Positions 25,911 through 34,155 of a DNA stretch of 64,000 nt are shown piece after piece. The notes below the pieces were generated by a model. The model was not told the DNA's origin, ran no database searches, and saw nothing but the letters and a program-made list of their open reading frames with translations. The position numbers were made by a program, and so were the translations under genes. The stretch spans positions 30,207 through 94,206 of the forward strand of contig JALEJQ010000081.1 of the NCBI GenBank assembly GCA_022769565.1, in the 5' to 3' direction. Position 1 is the stretch's first letter; each line of letters starts with the position of its first letter. The DNA is from Oscillospiraceae bacterium. GTDB taxonomy: Bacteria > Bacillota > Clostridia > Oscillospirales > Ruminococcaceae.

Positions 25911-26069
25911 AGACCAAATAATTTGTTATAATAGTCGAAAAATTTTTCAGAAACTGTTTTACTATTGAAATTCTATTAAAATTGGAGTAAAATAAAATAA
26001 ATATGTGGCACAAAAACGTTCCGGGTCTCCGGGCGGTATGATTATATTATTATGTAAGGTGGCAGATTA

Positions 26070-27077
26070 ATGGGGTCCAATATCATTCTTTACGGTCCTC
26101 CGGGTACCGGTAAAACCTACAATACGGTAGCGTACGCTATTTCGATCATTTACGGCAGACCTATCAGAGAGGTCATGAAGGACGATTATAACGATCTCCT
26201 TGAAAAATATCACGCTCTGAAAACCCTGTACGGTCAGATCGAATTCACGACCTTCCACCAGTCCTTCGGCTACGAAGAATTTGTTGAAGGTATCAAGCCT
26301 GTGTTCATTCAGGTAATGAACGAAAAGGGCGAGCGTTCCCGTAAGGAAGAAATGGTTTACCGTGTAAGTCAGGGTGTTTTCAAGCGGTTCTGCGACGAAG
26401 CGGCGAAAAATCCGGGAGAAAAATACGTCTTTATCATAGACGAAATAAACCGAGGCAACGTTTCAAAGATCTTCGGTGAAATGATCACTATCATCGAACC
26501 GACGAAACGAATAGGACAGGCCGAGGAGGCAACCGTTAAGCTGGCTTATTCGCAGGAAGCATTCGGCGTTCCCGACAATGTTTACATACTCGGTACCATG
26601 AATACCGCCGACCGCTCTATTGCAATGCTTGACTCGGCTCTCAGACGACGTTTCGACTTCGTTGAAATGATGCCGAACCCCGACCTGCTTGCAGGCGTTA
26701 TGGTGGAAGGTATAGATATACGCCAGCTTATGATAAAGATCAATAAGCGCATCGAGATACTTCTTGACAGAGACCATACTATCGGACACGCTTACTTTAT
26801 GGCGCTGCGTTCAAGACCGAGCCTTGCTGTGCTTGCGCATATCTTCAAGAACGCTATCGTTCCGCTGCTCCAGGACTATTTCTACGACGATTACGAGAAG
26901 ATACGCCTTGTCCTCGGCGATGCAAACAAGGAGGAGAATGAGCAGTTCGTTAAGGCTACCGACGTTGACTATGCTCAGATATTCGGCGCAAACGCAGAGC
27001 TTTACCTTGAAAACGATGAGGTCTACACTATAAATAATGCCGCTTTCGGCAACGTTAACGCTTACCTTAAAATATAG
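26070..27077 (+). CDS. McrB-like AAA+ GTPase lacking an N-terminal recognition domain
   Basis: 335 residues, AAGGTGG 6 bases before the ATG and a stop codon in frame 15 bases upstream, so the short N-terminus is real. Walker A ILYGPPGTGKTYNTV begins at residue 6. Walker B is FIIDEINRGNVSKIFGEM and the GTPase-type sensor is MNTADRSIAMLDSALRRRF, both diagnostic for McrB. In type IV McrBC restriction, McrB forms a GTP-driven hexamer that binds modified DNA through an N-terminal domain. Here only the motor domain exists. The McrC-like gene follows after 18 bases. What recruits the complex is unknown. Confidence 0.92.
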   Translation: MGSNIILYGPPGTGKTYNTVAYAISIIYGRPIREVMKDDYNDLLEKYHALKTLYGQIEFTTFHQSFGYEEFVEGIKPVFIQVMNEKGERSRKEEMVYRVSQGVFKRFCDEAAKNPGEKYVFIIDEINRGNVSKIFGEMITIIEPTKRIGQAEEATVKLAYSQEAFGVPDNVYILGTMNTADRSIAMLDSALRRRFDFVEMMPNPDLLAGVMVEGIDIRQLMIKINKRIEILLDRDHTIGHAYFMALRSRPSLAVLAHIFKNAIVPLLQDYFYDDYEKIRLVLGDANKEENEQFVKATDVDYAQIFGANAELYLENDEVYTINNAAFGNVNAYLKI

Positions 27078-27095
27078 CGGTGAGGACTGCATACA

Positions 27096-28307
27096 ATGAA
27101 AAAACTTAAACGCTTTGTTGTTACCGACGCCGACTGCTTTGTCAGGGGAGGAACTTCGGACGATCCTCACGTTATCCCTCTTCCTGAGATAAATTTCGAC
27201 CGTCTTGCGGACTTTACCGAAAACAACCGTTTCCCCGTTATGCACGAGGTGTTCAGCGAGGACGGCAAAAAGATAATAAGACCTGCAAGGTATGCCGGGA
27301 TAATCACCCTTAAAGACGGTACGCAGATAGAGCTTATGCCTCAGATAGCGGCGGACAGAGATGAAAACGCCCTCGTTTCAAAGAACCTTATCCTCCGTAT
27401 GCTCCGTTCAACCATTGAAGTTCCCGTAAGGGCTGTGGATGATCTTTATTTTAAAAAGGAGCAGCTGAATATATTTGAAATATGCGTAAGAATGTTTACG
27501 GACGAGGTGCTTGATGTTGTAAGAGGCGGATTGAAGCAGACCTACGTTACCTATCAGGGCAATGAGATGTTCGTCAAGGGCAAGACGATATATTCGGAAC
27601 ACGCAAAGAAGAATTTTGCCCATAAAGAAAAATTTTTCGTGGAATATGATGTTTTCAGCACCAACAGAGCGGAAAACAGGCTTTTGAAATCCACTCTTGT
27701 AATGCTCGGCAAGCTGTCCACGAACACTCTTAACCTTAAAAGAATAAAAACTCTTCTCCCTGCCTTTGATGGTATAGATTGCTCCCTTAACTATTTCAGG
27801 GATTTCAAGGCAAGCGTTGAGGACAGAGGAATGAGAAGATATTTAAACGCCATGAAGTGGTGCAAGCTGTTCCTGCTCAACAAGGGAACAACTACTTTTT
27901 TCTGCGGAGGAAAGGTATCCTATGCAATGCTTTTCCCCATAGACAAGCTGTTCTGCGGCTGTATCGCAACCAGTTTGAGAAAGCAGATAAACCGTGAAAA
28001 ATACAACTTTATGACGCCGGAAAAGATGACAAATTCCCTGTCGAATACCGTTCTTGACCTTAATATGGAGCCTGTTTCCAATTTTTACGTTAAGAGCAAG
28101 GTGGACGATTCCGCAATAAATATAGTTTTCAAGTTCTATGATTTCAACGATTACCACGGTGCGGACGACGGCAATACCGCTGTTGTTTTCCCTGTGACCG
28201 AGGTTTTGAACAGAAAGCTGGACGGAATAAAGAAGAATATGTATCTTGTTGACCTTATGGACATCGACGGAAGTGTGTCGGTGCTTAACGAAACATTTTT
28301 CCTTTAA
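27096..28307 (+). CDS. McrC-like protein with apparently degenerate nuclease site
   Basis: 403 residues, partner of the McrB-like GTPase and cotranscribed with it. The N-terminal half matches McrC: ARYAGIITLKDGTQIELMPQ, RTIEVPV-like RSTIEVPVRAVDDLYF and FFVEYDVFSTNRAENRLLKS. LFPIDKLFCGCIATSL precedes the nuclease region, where active McrC has an Asp and a D-x-K at the end of strands. At the corresponding place I read FYVKSKVDDSAINIVFKFYD, with Lys retained but both acidic positions apparently replaced. This was aligned by eye. It may be a non-cleaving McrC that still stimulates McrB. Confidence 0.85.
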   Translation: MKKLKRFVVTDADCFVRGGTSDDPHVIPLPEINFDRLADFTENNRFPVMHEVFSEDGKKIIRPARYAGIITLKDGTQIELMPQIAADRDENALVSKNLILRMLRSTIEVPVRAVDDLYFKKEQLNIFEICVRMFTDEVLDVVRGGLKQTYVTYQGNEMFVKGKTIYSEHAKKNFAHKEKFFVEYDVFSTNRAENRLLKSTLVMLGKLSTNTLNLKRIKTLLPAFDGIDCSLNYFRDFKASVEDRGMRRYLNAMKWCKLFLLNKGTTTFFCGGKVSYAMLFPIDKLFCGCIATSLRKQINREKYNFMTPEKMTNSLSNTVLDLNMEPVSNFYVKSKVDDSAINIVFKFYDFNDYHGADDGNTAVVFPVTEVLNRKLDGIKKNMYLVDLMDIDGSVSVLNETFFL

Positions 28308-28313
28308 AAATAC

Positions 28314-28352
28314 GCCGCTTTTGATGATACGTCAGAAGCGGCTTTGTTTTTT
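28314..28352 (+). terminator. Terminator after the mcrC-like gene
   Basis: GCCGCTTTT pairs with AGAAGCGGC and is followed by TTTGTTTTTT. Confidence 0.87.
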
Positions 28353-28519
28353 AGCAAAGTTTTTGTTTCTGATTTGTTAAAAATGGGAAATTCAAACAAA
28401 ATATATGGCAATTGCACATAAAATTCTTGACATTTAAACAAAAATACGCTACAATTAAACAAATAAAGCTTCTAAGATCCCATAAAATACGGGCGGAAGC
28501 AGTGAGGAGAGCGTTATTT

Positions 28520-29269
28520 ATGAAACTTTTGGAAAATAAGGTCGCAATTGTTACAGGCGGTTCAAGAGGCATCGGTTTTGCCATTGTCAAGAGATTTCTT
28601 GAACACGGAGCAACGGTAGTTCTTTGCGGTTCAAGGCAGGAAACGGCGGATAAGGCAGTGGCAGCCATCAAAGCGGAAAATCCCGACGCTGCAGTTGAGG
28701 GAATTGCTCCCGTGCTGACAGACCCCGAATCCGTAAGAGAAAATTTTGAGAAGGTAAAAAATAAATACGGACATATCGACATTCTTGCAAATAACGCAGG
28801 CATTTCCGCAAGAGACAGCGTTTACGACTACAAGCCCGATGATTTCCAGAAAATAATCGACCTTAACGTTAACGCCGCATTCTACTGCGCACAGGAGGCT
28901 GCAAAGCTGATGAAGCCTCAGGGCGGCGGAGTTATCATCAATACAAGCTCCATGGTAAGCATTTACGGTCAGCCCAGCGGCGTAGGCTATCCTGCTTCAA
29001 AATTTGCTATAAACGGTCTTACAAAATCTTTGGCAAGAGAGCTTGGCAAGGATAATATCCGTGTAAACGCAGTTGCCCCCGGCGTAACGAATACCGATAT
29101 GCTTGCTGTTCTTCCCGACGCAGTTATCCAGCCTATCATAAACCAGATACCCTTAAAGAGAGTGGGACAGCCCGAAGAGGTTGCAGACGCTTTCGTGTTC
29201 CTTGCAAGCGATATGGCTTCCTATGTAACGGGAGAGATACTTTCCGTTGACGGTGCGGCAAGAACATAA
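28520..29269 (+). CDS. Short-chain dehydrogenase/reductase (FabG-like)
   Basis: 249 residues from the ATG at 28520, which has GGAGAG upstream. The in-frame ATG at 28412 would add an unconserved 36-residue leader. Classical SDR features: AIVTGGSRGIGFAIVKRFLE (cofactor glycines), NNAG within ILANNAGISARDS, catalytic Ser in IINTSSMVS, YPASKFAINGLTKSLARE (Tyr and Lys), and C-terminal SYVTGEILSVDGAAR. Probably NAD(P)-dependent reduction of a 3-oxoacyl thioester or other carbonyl. No fatty-acid genes are adjacent, so the substrate is undetermined. Confidence 0.92.
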   Translation: MKLLENKVAIVTGGSRGIGFAIVKRFLEHGATVVLCGSRQETADKAVAAIKAENPDAAVEGIAPVLTDPESVRENFEKVKNKYGHIDILANNAGISARDSVYDYKPDDFQKIIDLNVNAAFYCAQEAAKLMKPQGGGVIINTSSMVSIYGQPSGVGYPASKFAINGLTKSLARELGKDNIRVNAVAPGVTNTDMLAVLPDAVIQPIINQIPLKRVGQPEEVADAFVFLASDMASYVTGEILSVDGAART

Positions 29270-29301
29270 TACTGCGCTTCTGATTCAGTAAAACAACAAG
29301 A

Positions 29302-29379
29302 CAGCCGAATTGCTTTTCCGGCAGCTATGCACATCTGCGGCATACTGTACAAAGTGATTCGGCTGCTTTTTGCGTTTTT
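29302..29379 (+). terminator. Terminator-like hairpin after the SDR gene
   Basis: CAGCCGAAT (29302-29310) pairs with ATTCGGCTG (29357-29365), followed by CTTTTTGCGTTTTT. The loop is long and has an inner TGCCG-type hairpin. Confidence 0.75.
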
Positions 29380-29385
29380 ACGGTG

Positions 29386-29414
29386 TTGACAGGGCGGAAA
29401 ATTTGTGATACTAT
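29386..29414 (+). promoter_or_regulatory. Promoter of the pyridoxamine kinase gene
   Basis: TTGACA at 29386-29391 and TACTAT at 29409-29414, 17-base spacer, about 30 bases before the chosen start codon. Confidence 0.75.
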
Positions 29415-29449
29415 TTTGTTTGGAAACTTGTTTTATTTGGAGTAAAGAT

Positions 29450-30310
29450 ATGTATCAGAAATCTATTAAAGTCGCCGCTATACACGACCTTTCGGGCGTT
29501 GGAAGATGCTCTCTTACGGTAATACTTCCCACCCTTTCCGCACAGGGAATACAGGTCTGCCCTGTTCCGACGGCTATACTTTCCACCCATACGGGGGGCT
29601 ACGGGGAAGTGGTAATGCGTGACCTTACGGATTACATTTCTCCGGCTTTGGAGCATTATAAAAGGCTGGGGTATCAGTTTGACTGCGTTTACAGCGGTTT
29701 TCTTGCTTCGGAAGAGCAGATAAAATACTGCATGAGTTTTTTTGAATATTACAGCGGTTCGCTTAAAGTGGTCGACCCCGTTATGGCTGACCACGGCAAG
29801 CCCTACAAGACCTGCACTCCCGAGCTTCGGAAGGGAATGGGCAGGCTTGTGGGTATAGCGGATATTATTACCCCCAACATTACCGAGGCGGCTATGCTTC
29901 TCGGAGAAAATCCCTATCAGCCTGAGCTTACTTCACAGCAGATGAAGAGCTTTCTTGTGCGTTTAAGCGAGCTTGGACCGAAAATAGTTGTTATAACAAG
30001 CGTTTATTCGGACGGTCATTACTATAACATAGGCTATGAAAGGGAACACAGCAAATTCTGGAAGGTACCCTACAATCTTATCAATGCAAGCTATCCCGGA
30101 ACAGGGGACGTTTTCGCTTCCGTGCTTACGGGTTCTATCCTGCGTGGTGACAGCTTGCCGCTGGCGATGAACAGGGCTACCGCTTTCCTTGAGCTTGCAA
30201 TAAAGACAACTTACAGCTATTCCACCGACACAAGGGACGGAATTATGCTTGAAAGCTGCCTTGATTATCTTATGGGACACCCAACGCTCTGCGATTATGA
30301 GCAGTTATAA
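29450..30310 (+). CDS. Pyridoxamine/pyridoxal kinase (PdxY/PdxK-like)
   Basis: 286 residues from the ATG at 29450, which is downstream of the promoter and of TTTGGAG. The ATG at 29405 precedes the predicted transcription start. It phosphorylates vitamin B6 vitamers in salvage. Ribokinase-fold marks are AIHDLSGVGRCSLTVILPTL, ILSTHTGGYG, VVDPVMADHGKPY, ADIITPNITEAAMLLG and the anion-hole motif SYPGTGDVFASVLTG. The following trmL gene starts 10 bases later, so the two share a transcript. Confidence 0.94.
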   Translation: MYQKSIKVAAIHDLSGVGRCSLTVILPTLSAQGIQVCPVPTAILSTHTGGYGEVVMRDLTDYISPALEHYKRLGYQFDCVYSGFLASEEQIKYCMSFFEYYSGSLKVVDPVMADHGKPYKTCTPELRKGMGRLVGIADIITPNITEAAMLLGENPYQPELTSQQMKSFLVRLSELGPKIVVITSVYSDGHYYNIGYEREHSKFWKVPYNLINASYPGTGDVFASVLTGSILRGDSLPLAMNRATAFLELAIKTTYSYSTDTRDGIMLESCLDYLMGHPTLCDYEQL

Positions 30311-30320
30311 GGAATTTACA

Positions 30321-30827
30321 ATGGCTAAGAATCTTAATATCGTACTTGTTGAACCTCAGATACCCCAGAATACGGGCAACATCTCCCGTACCTGCGCCGT
30401 AACGGGTGCAAGGCTCCACCTTGTCAGACCGCTGGGCTTCGAGGTAACGGACAAGCATCTTAAACGGGCAGGTCTTGATTACTGGAACGAGCTTGACCTT
30501 ACCTATTATGACGGACTTGATGATTTTTTTGAGAGAAATCGTGACGGAAAGTTCTTTTACTTTACAACAAAAGGGCGGCATATACACAGCGATATGACCT
30601 ACCCTGACAACTGTTACCTTATATTCGGACGTGAGGACGCAGGCTTGCCGGAGGAGCTTCTGTACAAAAATCCCGAAAGTTGTCTGCGCATACCAATGCG
30701 GCCGAAGCTGCGCAGCCTTAACCTTTCCAATTCCGTTGCCATAGCTGCTTATGAGGTGCTTCGTCAGTGGGACTATCCCGACCTTTCCACGGAGGGAAAG
30801 CTGACCGCTTACAGCTGGGACGAGTAA
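30321..30827 (+). CDS. trmL: tRNA (cytidine/uridine(34)-2'-O)-methyltransferase TrmL
   Basis: 168 residues from the ATG at 30321 (AAGGA upstream). SPOUT-class methyltransferase that modifies the wobble base of tRNA-Leu. Motifs: NIVLVEPQIPQNTGNISRTC, the knot region YLIFGREDAGLPEELL, and RSLNLSNSVAIAAYEVLRQ. Cotranscribed with the pyridoxamine kinase gene. Its stop codon is only 4 bases from the stop of the convergent DUF4363 gene, with no terminator between them. Confidence 0.95.
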   Translation: MAKNLNIVLVEPQIPQNTGNISRTCAVTGARLHLVRPLGFEVTDKHLKRAGLDYWNELDLTYYDGLDDFFERNRDGKFFYFTTKGRHIHSDMTYPDNCYLIFGREDAGLPEELLYKNPESCLRIPMRPKLRSLNLSNSVAIAAYEVLRQWDYPDLSTEGKLTAYSWDE

Positions 30828-30831
30828 GGGT

Positions 30832-31209
30832 CTATATAATATTGTACCAGAAGGGTATCTCCGCCTTGAAGATAAGTTCAAGCCTGTGGCGTATGTTCTG
30901 CAGCTCCGCTTCAAGCTCGTCGTTGGCTTCTTTACAGTAGGGGCGTACCTTTGCAACAGAGGTATTCAGCTCCGCAAGTTTGGTGTCGTTAACAAAGAGA
31001 GACATACGCCTTTCGTATCCAAGCCACAGCTTTTCAAGTTTTTCTGCGCTTTTTGCGGCTGAATCCGTATCACCGCTGTCAAGACCGTATTGTATTTCGT
31101 CAAGAACGGATACGATACGGCTGTTTTCGTGCCTTATAATGAAAATTGCCGACACGGAATATAAAATTATAATGCATAGGATAACGAACGCCGCTGCAGT
31201 TCTTTTCAT
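30832..31209 (-). CDS. DUF4363 family protein
   Basis: 125 residues, GGAGGTG upstream of the ATG, which overlaps the end of the DUF421 gene by four bases. One N-terminal membrane helix (AAAFVILCIIILYSVSAIFI) is followed by a mostly helical domain of about 95 residues with EKLEKLWLGYERRMSLFVND. This matches DUF4363, usually found beside DUF421 genes in spore formers. Function unknown. Last gene of the germination operon. Confidence 0.8.
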   Translation of the reverse strand: MKRTAAAFVILCIIILYSVSAIFIIRHENSRIVSVLDEIQYGLDSGDTDSAAKSAEKLEKLWLGYERRMSLFVNDTKLAELNTSVAKVRPYCKEANDELEAELQNIRHRLELIFKAEIPFWYNII

Positions 31210-31898
31210 TTACGCTTTTCACCTCCGCAGCTGTCGGACTTTACAAGGGAATATTCCCCGTCGCTGTCAAGGGTCATAAGAAACACATCTTTAAGTGACA
31301 GCTTTTCCTTTTTCAGAATGTCGTTGACCCTTTTTTCATCTCTGCCCGTCCGTTTCAGTGCTTCCTTAACTATTTTACCTTGATCTATCACCACTTCGGG
31401 AGGGTCGGAGCTTTTGTTCCGCAGACCCATATCACCGTTTGAAGCGGTGCGGTATTCATACTTCTGATAAACGGACACCGCTCCCGTTGTTTCAACCACG
31501 GCAAACTGCACTTCCTTAAGGTCGAAAATGCTCTGGCTGTGTAGCGCTTCCATAAGGTCGTCAACGGTGAAGCGTATATCACGCATTTTCTGCTGGTCGA
31601 TAACGCCGTTGCTGATAATAACAACAGGCTTGCCGCAGGTAAGGTTCCGCAGCCGCCGTGACTTTATCCCAAGCCAAGACATTATAACGTCAAGTCCTGC
31701 AAGGGTGAGAATTGGTATTACTCCCGTAAAAAGGGGCATGGACATATCCTCAACGGGCAGGGTGGCAATGTTGGAAATAAGTATTGTCACGGCAAGCTCC
31801 GAGGGCTGAAGCTCGCCTATCTGATGCTTGCCCATAAATCTTACGGAGAAAACCAAGAGAAGATAAAGTATCACCGCCCTTATGAAAACTACCGCCAT
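31206..31898 (-). CDS. DUF421 (YetF-like) membrane protein
   Basis: 230 residues from the ATG at 31898 after AAAGGAAAG. A longer in-frame start would overlap the end of the gerC gene. Three N-terminal helices and the family motif FMGKHQIGELQPSELAVTIL are followed by a cytoplasmic domain (TVDDLMEALHSQSIFDLKEV). DUF421 proteins such as 2Duf/YetF have been placed in the spore inner membrane and linked to spore resistance in Bacillus. Position directly after gerC supports a spore-membrane role here, by inference. Confidence 0.88.
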   Translation of the reverse strand: MAVVFIRAVILYLLLVFSVRFMGKHQIGELQPSELAVTILISNIATLPVEDMSMPLFTGVIPILTLAGLDVIMSWLGIKSRRLRNLTCGKPVVIISNGVIDQQKMRDIRFTVDDLMEALHSQSIFDLKEVQFAVVETTGAVSVYQKYEYRTASNGDMGLRNKSSDPPEVVIDQGKIVKEALKRTGRDEKRVNDILKKEKLSLKDVFLMTLDSDGEYSLVKSDSCGGEKRK

Positions 31899-31918
31899 TT
31901 TTACGCTTTCCTTTCCTT

Positions 31919-32992
31919 TTATTCCGTTTCGGCTTTTACCGTAATGCTGAGTATGCTTTCCTTTATTACCGTTTCTGAATCCTTTTCCGCAAGAGAAGGA
32001 CAATCACGGCGCATCAGCTTGTATATACCGAACACATCACAGCCGCCGTACCACGCCGTTTCGGAATATGCGCTTATGCAGGAATCCCGTATATTTTCGC
32101 AGACCGCTTCGGCGGCTTTTTTTTCGTCGTAATTTTCGTCTGAGCCGTTTGTTTTCAGCTTAAGCCTTACTTCGGCGTTAATGCGAAGCCTGCCGTCTGA
32201 TATGTCGGCGCAGGTCTTTACCTTTGAGCAGGTTATTTCCGCATAGCCGCTGCTTTCATCATCGGGAACGGGTATTGCAATGCTGCCCTTTTTGTCGAAG
32301 CTGCCGCTTAAAATAACAAAGCCCTGAACGTCCGGTTCGGATATTCGGTAAATGCCGCCGTTTTTGTTTACGGCTGCTATTCCGCTGTAATATATTTCCT
32401 TTCCGTCGGAATAAATAACGGGCAGAGCTGCCGCTCCCGAGGGCAGTGACAGCTTTTCCGTTACGGAAATAAGGTCGGTGTAAACACATTTCCCCGAGCG
32501 AACATAGCCCTCGGTAATATCTGTGAATCTGTCGGCGGAGAACACGCCCTGCTCCATAAATGTCTCCGTTACGGACGATGGAGAGGTGCTGTAGGCTATG
32601 GGGCAGGAAAGAGGCACCGTACCTCTCGGACTTCCGCCGTCTGTAAGAGAGGAGAGTATTTCGGGCAGCTCCGTAATTCCGCTGCCGATGATAACTGTTT
32701 TAACGTGCCCGAGGAAGAGCTTTTTTCCTGCTTTCAGTTCACATTCCGACAAGGCGGCGCTTACGTCCGTACCCGTTCCGGCAACTGTGGAGGAGTTAGC
32801 CTTTGAAACGTCGGGAACTCCGTCGCTGCCGCAGCTTTCGTATATCTGCAGACTTACCATATAAACGCCGGAGTGCTTTTCTATACCCATAAGCTGAACG
32901 AAGGCTCTGTCGTTTACCTCTGTTTTGCCGAAGCAGCCGCTTATAACTGTCGAACATATCAGCATAGCAAGTATTTTAACCGTTTTTTTCAT
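31919..32992 (-). CDS. gerC: Ger(x)C family germination lipoprotein
   Basis: 357 residues from the ATG at 32992. Four codons upstream another in-frame ATG abuts the ribosome site AAAAGGA. The signal peptide ends VISGCFGK, with lipid attachment at Cys. The next residues, EVNDRAFVQLMGIEKHSG, are typical of GerAC/GerKC, as is a C-terminal domain with repeated beta-helical units (RINAEVRLKLKTNG). C subunit of a nutrient germinant receptor, on the outer face of the spore inner membrane. Cotranscribed with gerA and gerB. Confidence 0.93.
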   Translation of the reverse strand: MKKTVKILAMLICSTVISGCFGKTEVNDRAFVQLMGIEKHSGVYMVSLQIYESCGSDGVPDVSKANSSTVAGTGTDVSAALSECELKAGKKLFLGHVKTVIIGSGITELPEILSSLTDGGSPRGTVPLSCPIAYSTSPSSVTETFMEQGVFSADRFTDITEGYVRSGKCVYTDLISVTEKLSLPSGAAALPVIYSDGKEIYYSGIAAVNKNGGIYRISEPDVQGFVILSGSFDKKGSIAIPVPDDESSGYAEITCSKVKTCADISDGRLRINAEVRLKLKTNGSDENYDEKKAAEAVCENIRDSCISAYSETAWYGGCDVFGIYKLMRRDCPSLAEKDSETVIKESILSITVKAETE

Positions 32993-33096
32993 TTTAATAA
33001 CCATTCCTTTTTGAGTTTTGTGGTCTCCAAGCTGAACAAGTTCAGCTGCAGAAAATCGAGGCGACAGCCGAAGAAACAAAACTCGCAGGTTGAAAA

Positions 33097-34155
33097 TTAA
33101 CGATTTTCAACCTTTTTGCCTTTCATCAATAAAACTGCAAGGGGTATCACAAATACAAGCAGAATAACAGCCGCAAAGCCGCATAAAACGTTCCTTACAG
33201 CCGAAAAATCCGCTCCGTAATACATAAATAACGCAGATATGATAAATATCGCCGCTCCCGATATGCAGGAATTGCCTTTCAGCACGGGTGCAAGCTCTTT
33301 AAGAAGTCCTGCGGAAATGTGAATGAAAAGGGATATGCTTATGACCGCTGAAATTGTCCATAAAATAAGATAAAGCGAATCATTCTGCCTGAAAAGCGAA
33401 GCGTCTGTGCAGGAGCCAAGCTCCATAAGAGGATAATCTCTCATTGCGGCGGAATCACCGAGAACGCCTGTGATAAGGGCGGCGGAAGCAGCCGTCAGCA
33501 CCAGCTTTGCCGCAAGCAGACCGTAAACTCCGCACTTCATATCCATGCCCGTATTTTTCATAAGAAAAACTGCGGCGGTTATCTCTCCGTTCCGTGCAAG
33601 GTCGTCTGCAACGGCTCTCCACAGCTTTCCGTTAAGGCCTTCGGAGTAAAAATTCAGCGGTTCAAAGTTTTCTCTTGAAGTCCACGCCATTACAAGCAGC
33701 ATTATGACAAAAAGTATCACCGCAATAACGCTGCTCCTTGCCAGTCCCTCAACGCCGCAGCAGGCACAATAAACGCATACCGCCATAAGCAGAGCCGCTA
33801 AAACTATGCTGCCTCCGCCGAAAAATCGGCTGCCGAGAAACCTTATAAAGTGGATAACGCTGCCCGAAGCATAGGCAAGGAAAAACACAAGATACAGCGT
33901 CGCAGTGATGCGTCCTGCAATGATGCTTCTCTCGGAAATGAGTGAAGTCACCGTATTCCCTTCATATTTCATTGCGAGAACAGCGGCAGGGATAACAAGC
34001 ACCGCTTGTATAAGCGTTGAAATAATGCAGGCGGCAAGCTGTACCGAAATTCCGCAGCCCTTTCCTGCGGCAGGCACAAAGGTCATAAGTGTGAATATCC
34101 TGCAAAGCAGCAGCAGGGAAAGAAGCTGCCATTTGCTTATTTTTGCTGTGTTCAA
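33097..34155 (-). CDS. gerB: Germinant receptor B subunit (GerAB/GerKB-type permease)
   Basis: 352 residues, TTG start overlapping the gerA stop codon. About ten membrane helices of the APC transporter type, with the N-terminal ISKWQLLSLLLLCRIFTLMT and PLMELGSCTDASLFRQNDSL in the region typical of the family. It binds amino-acid-like germinants in characterised receptors; here the ligand is unknown. Fully coupled to gerA. Confidence 0.92.
   Translation of the reverse strand: MNTAKISKWQLLSLLLLCRIFTLMTFVPAAGKGCGISVQLAACIISTLIQAVLVIPAAVLAMKYEGNTVTSLISERSIIAGRITATLYLVFFLAYASGSVIHFIRFLGSRFFGGGSIVLAALLMAVCVYCACCGVEGLARSSVIAVILFVIMLLVMAWTSRENFEPLNFYSEGLNGKLWRAVADDLARNGEITAAVFLMKNTGMDMKCGVYGLLAAKLVLTAASAALITGVLGDSAAMRDYPLMELGSCTDASLFRQNDSLYLILWTISAVISISLFIHISAGLLKELAPVLKGNSCISGAAIFIISALFMYYGADFSAVRNVLCGFAAVILLVFVIPLAVLLMKGKKVENR

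Larger units (their letters stand above)
25604..26069. other. AT-rich gap between SRP RNA and mcrB-like gene
   Basis: 466 bases without a gene, markedly AT-rich compared with the flanks. It holds the SRP RNA promoter, a 20-bp tandem repeat and one or two plus-strand promoters for the mcrBC-like pair. No ORF with a ribosome site was found in it. Confidence 0.7.
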
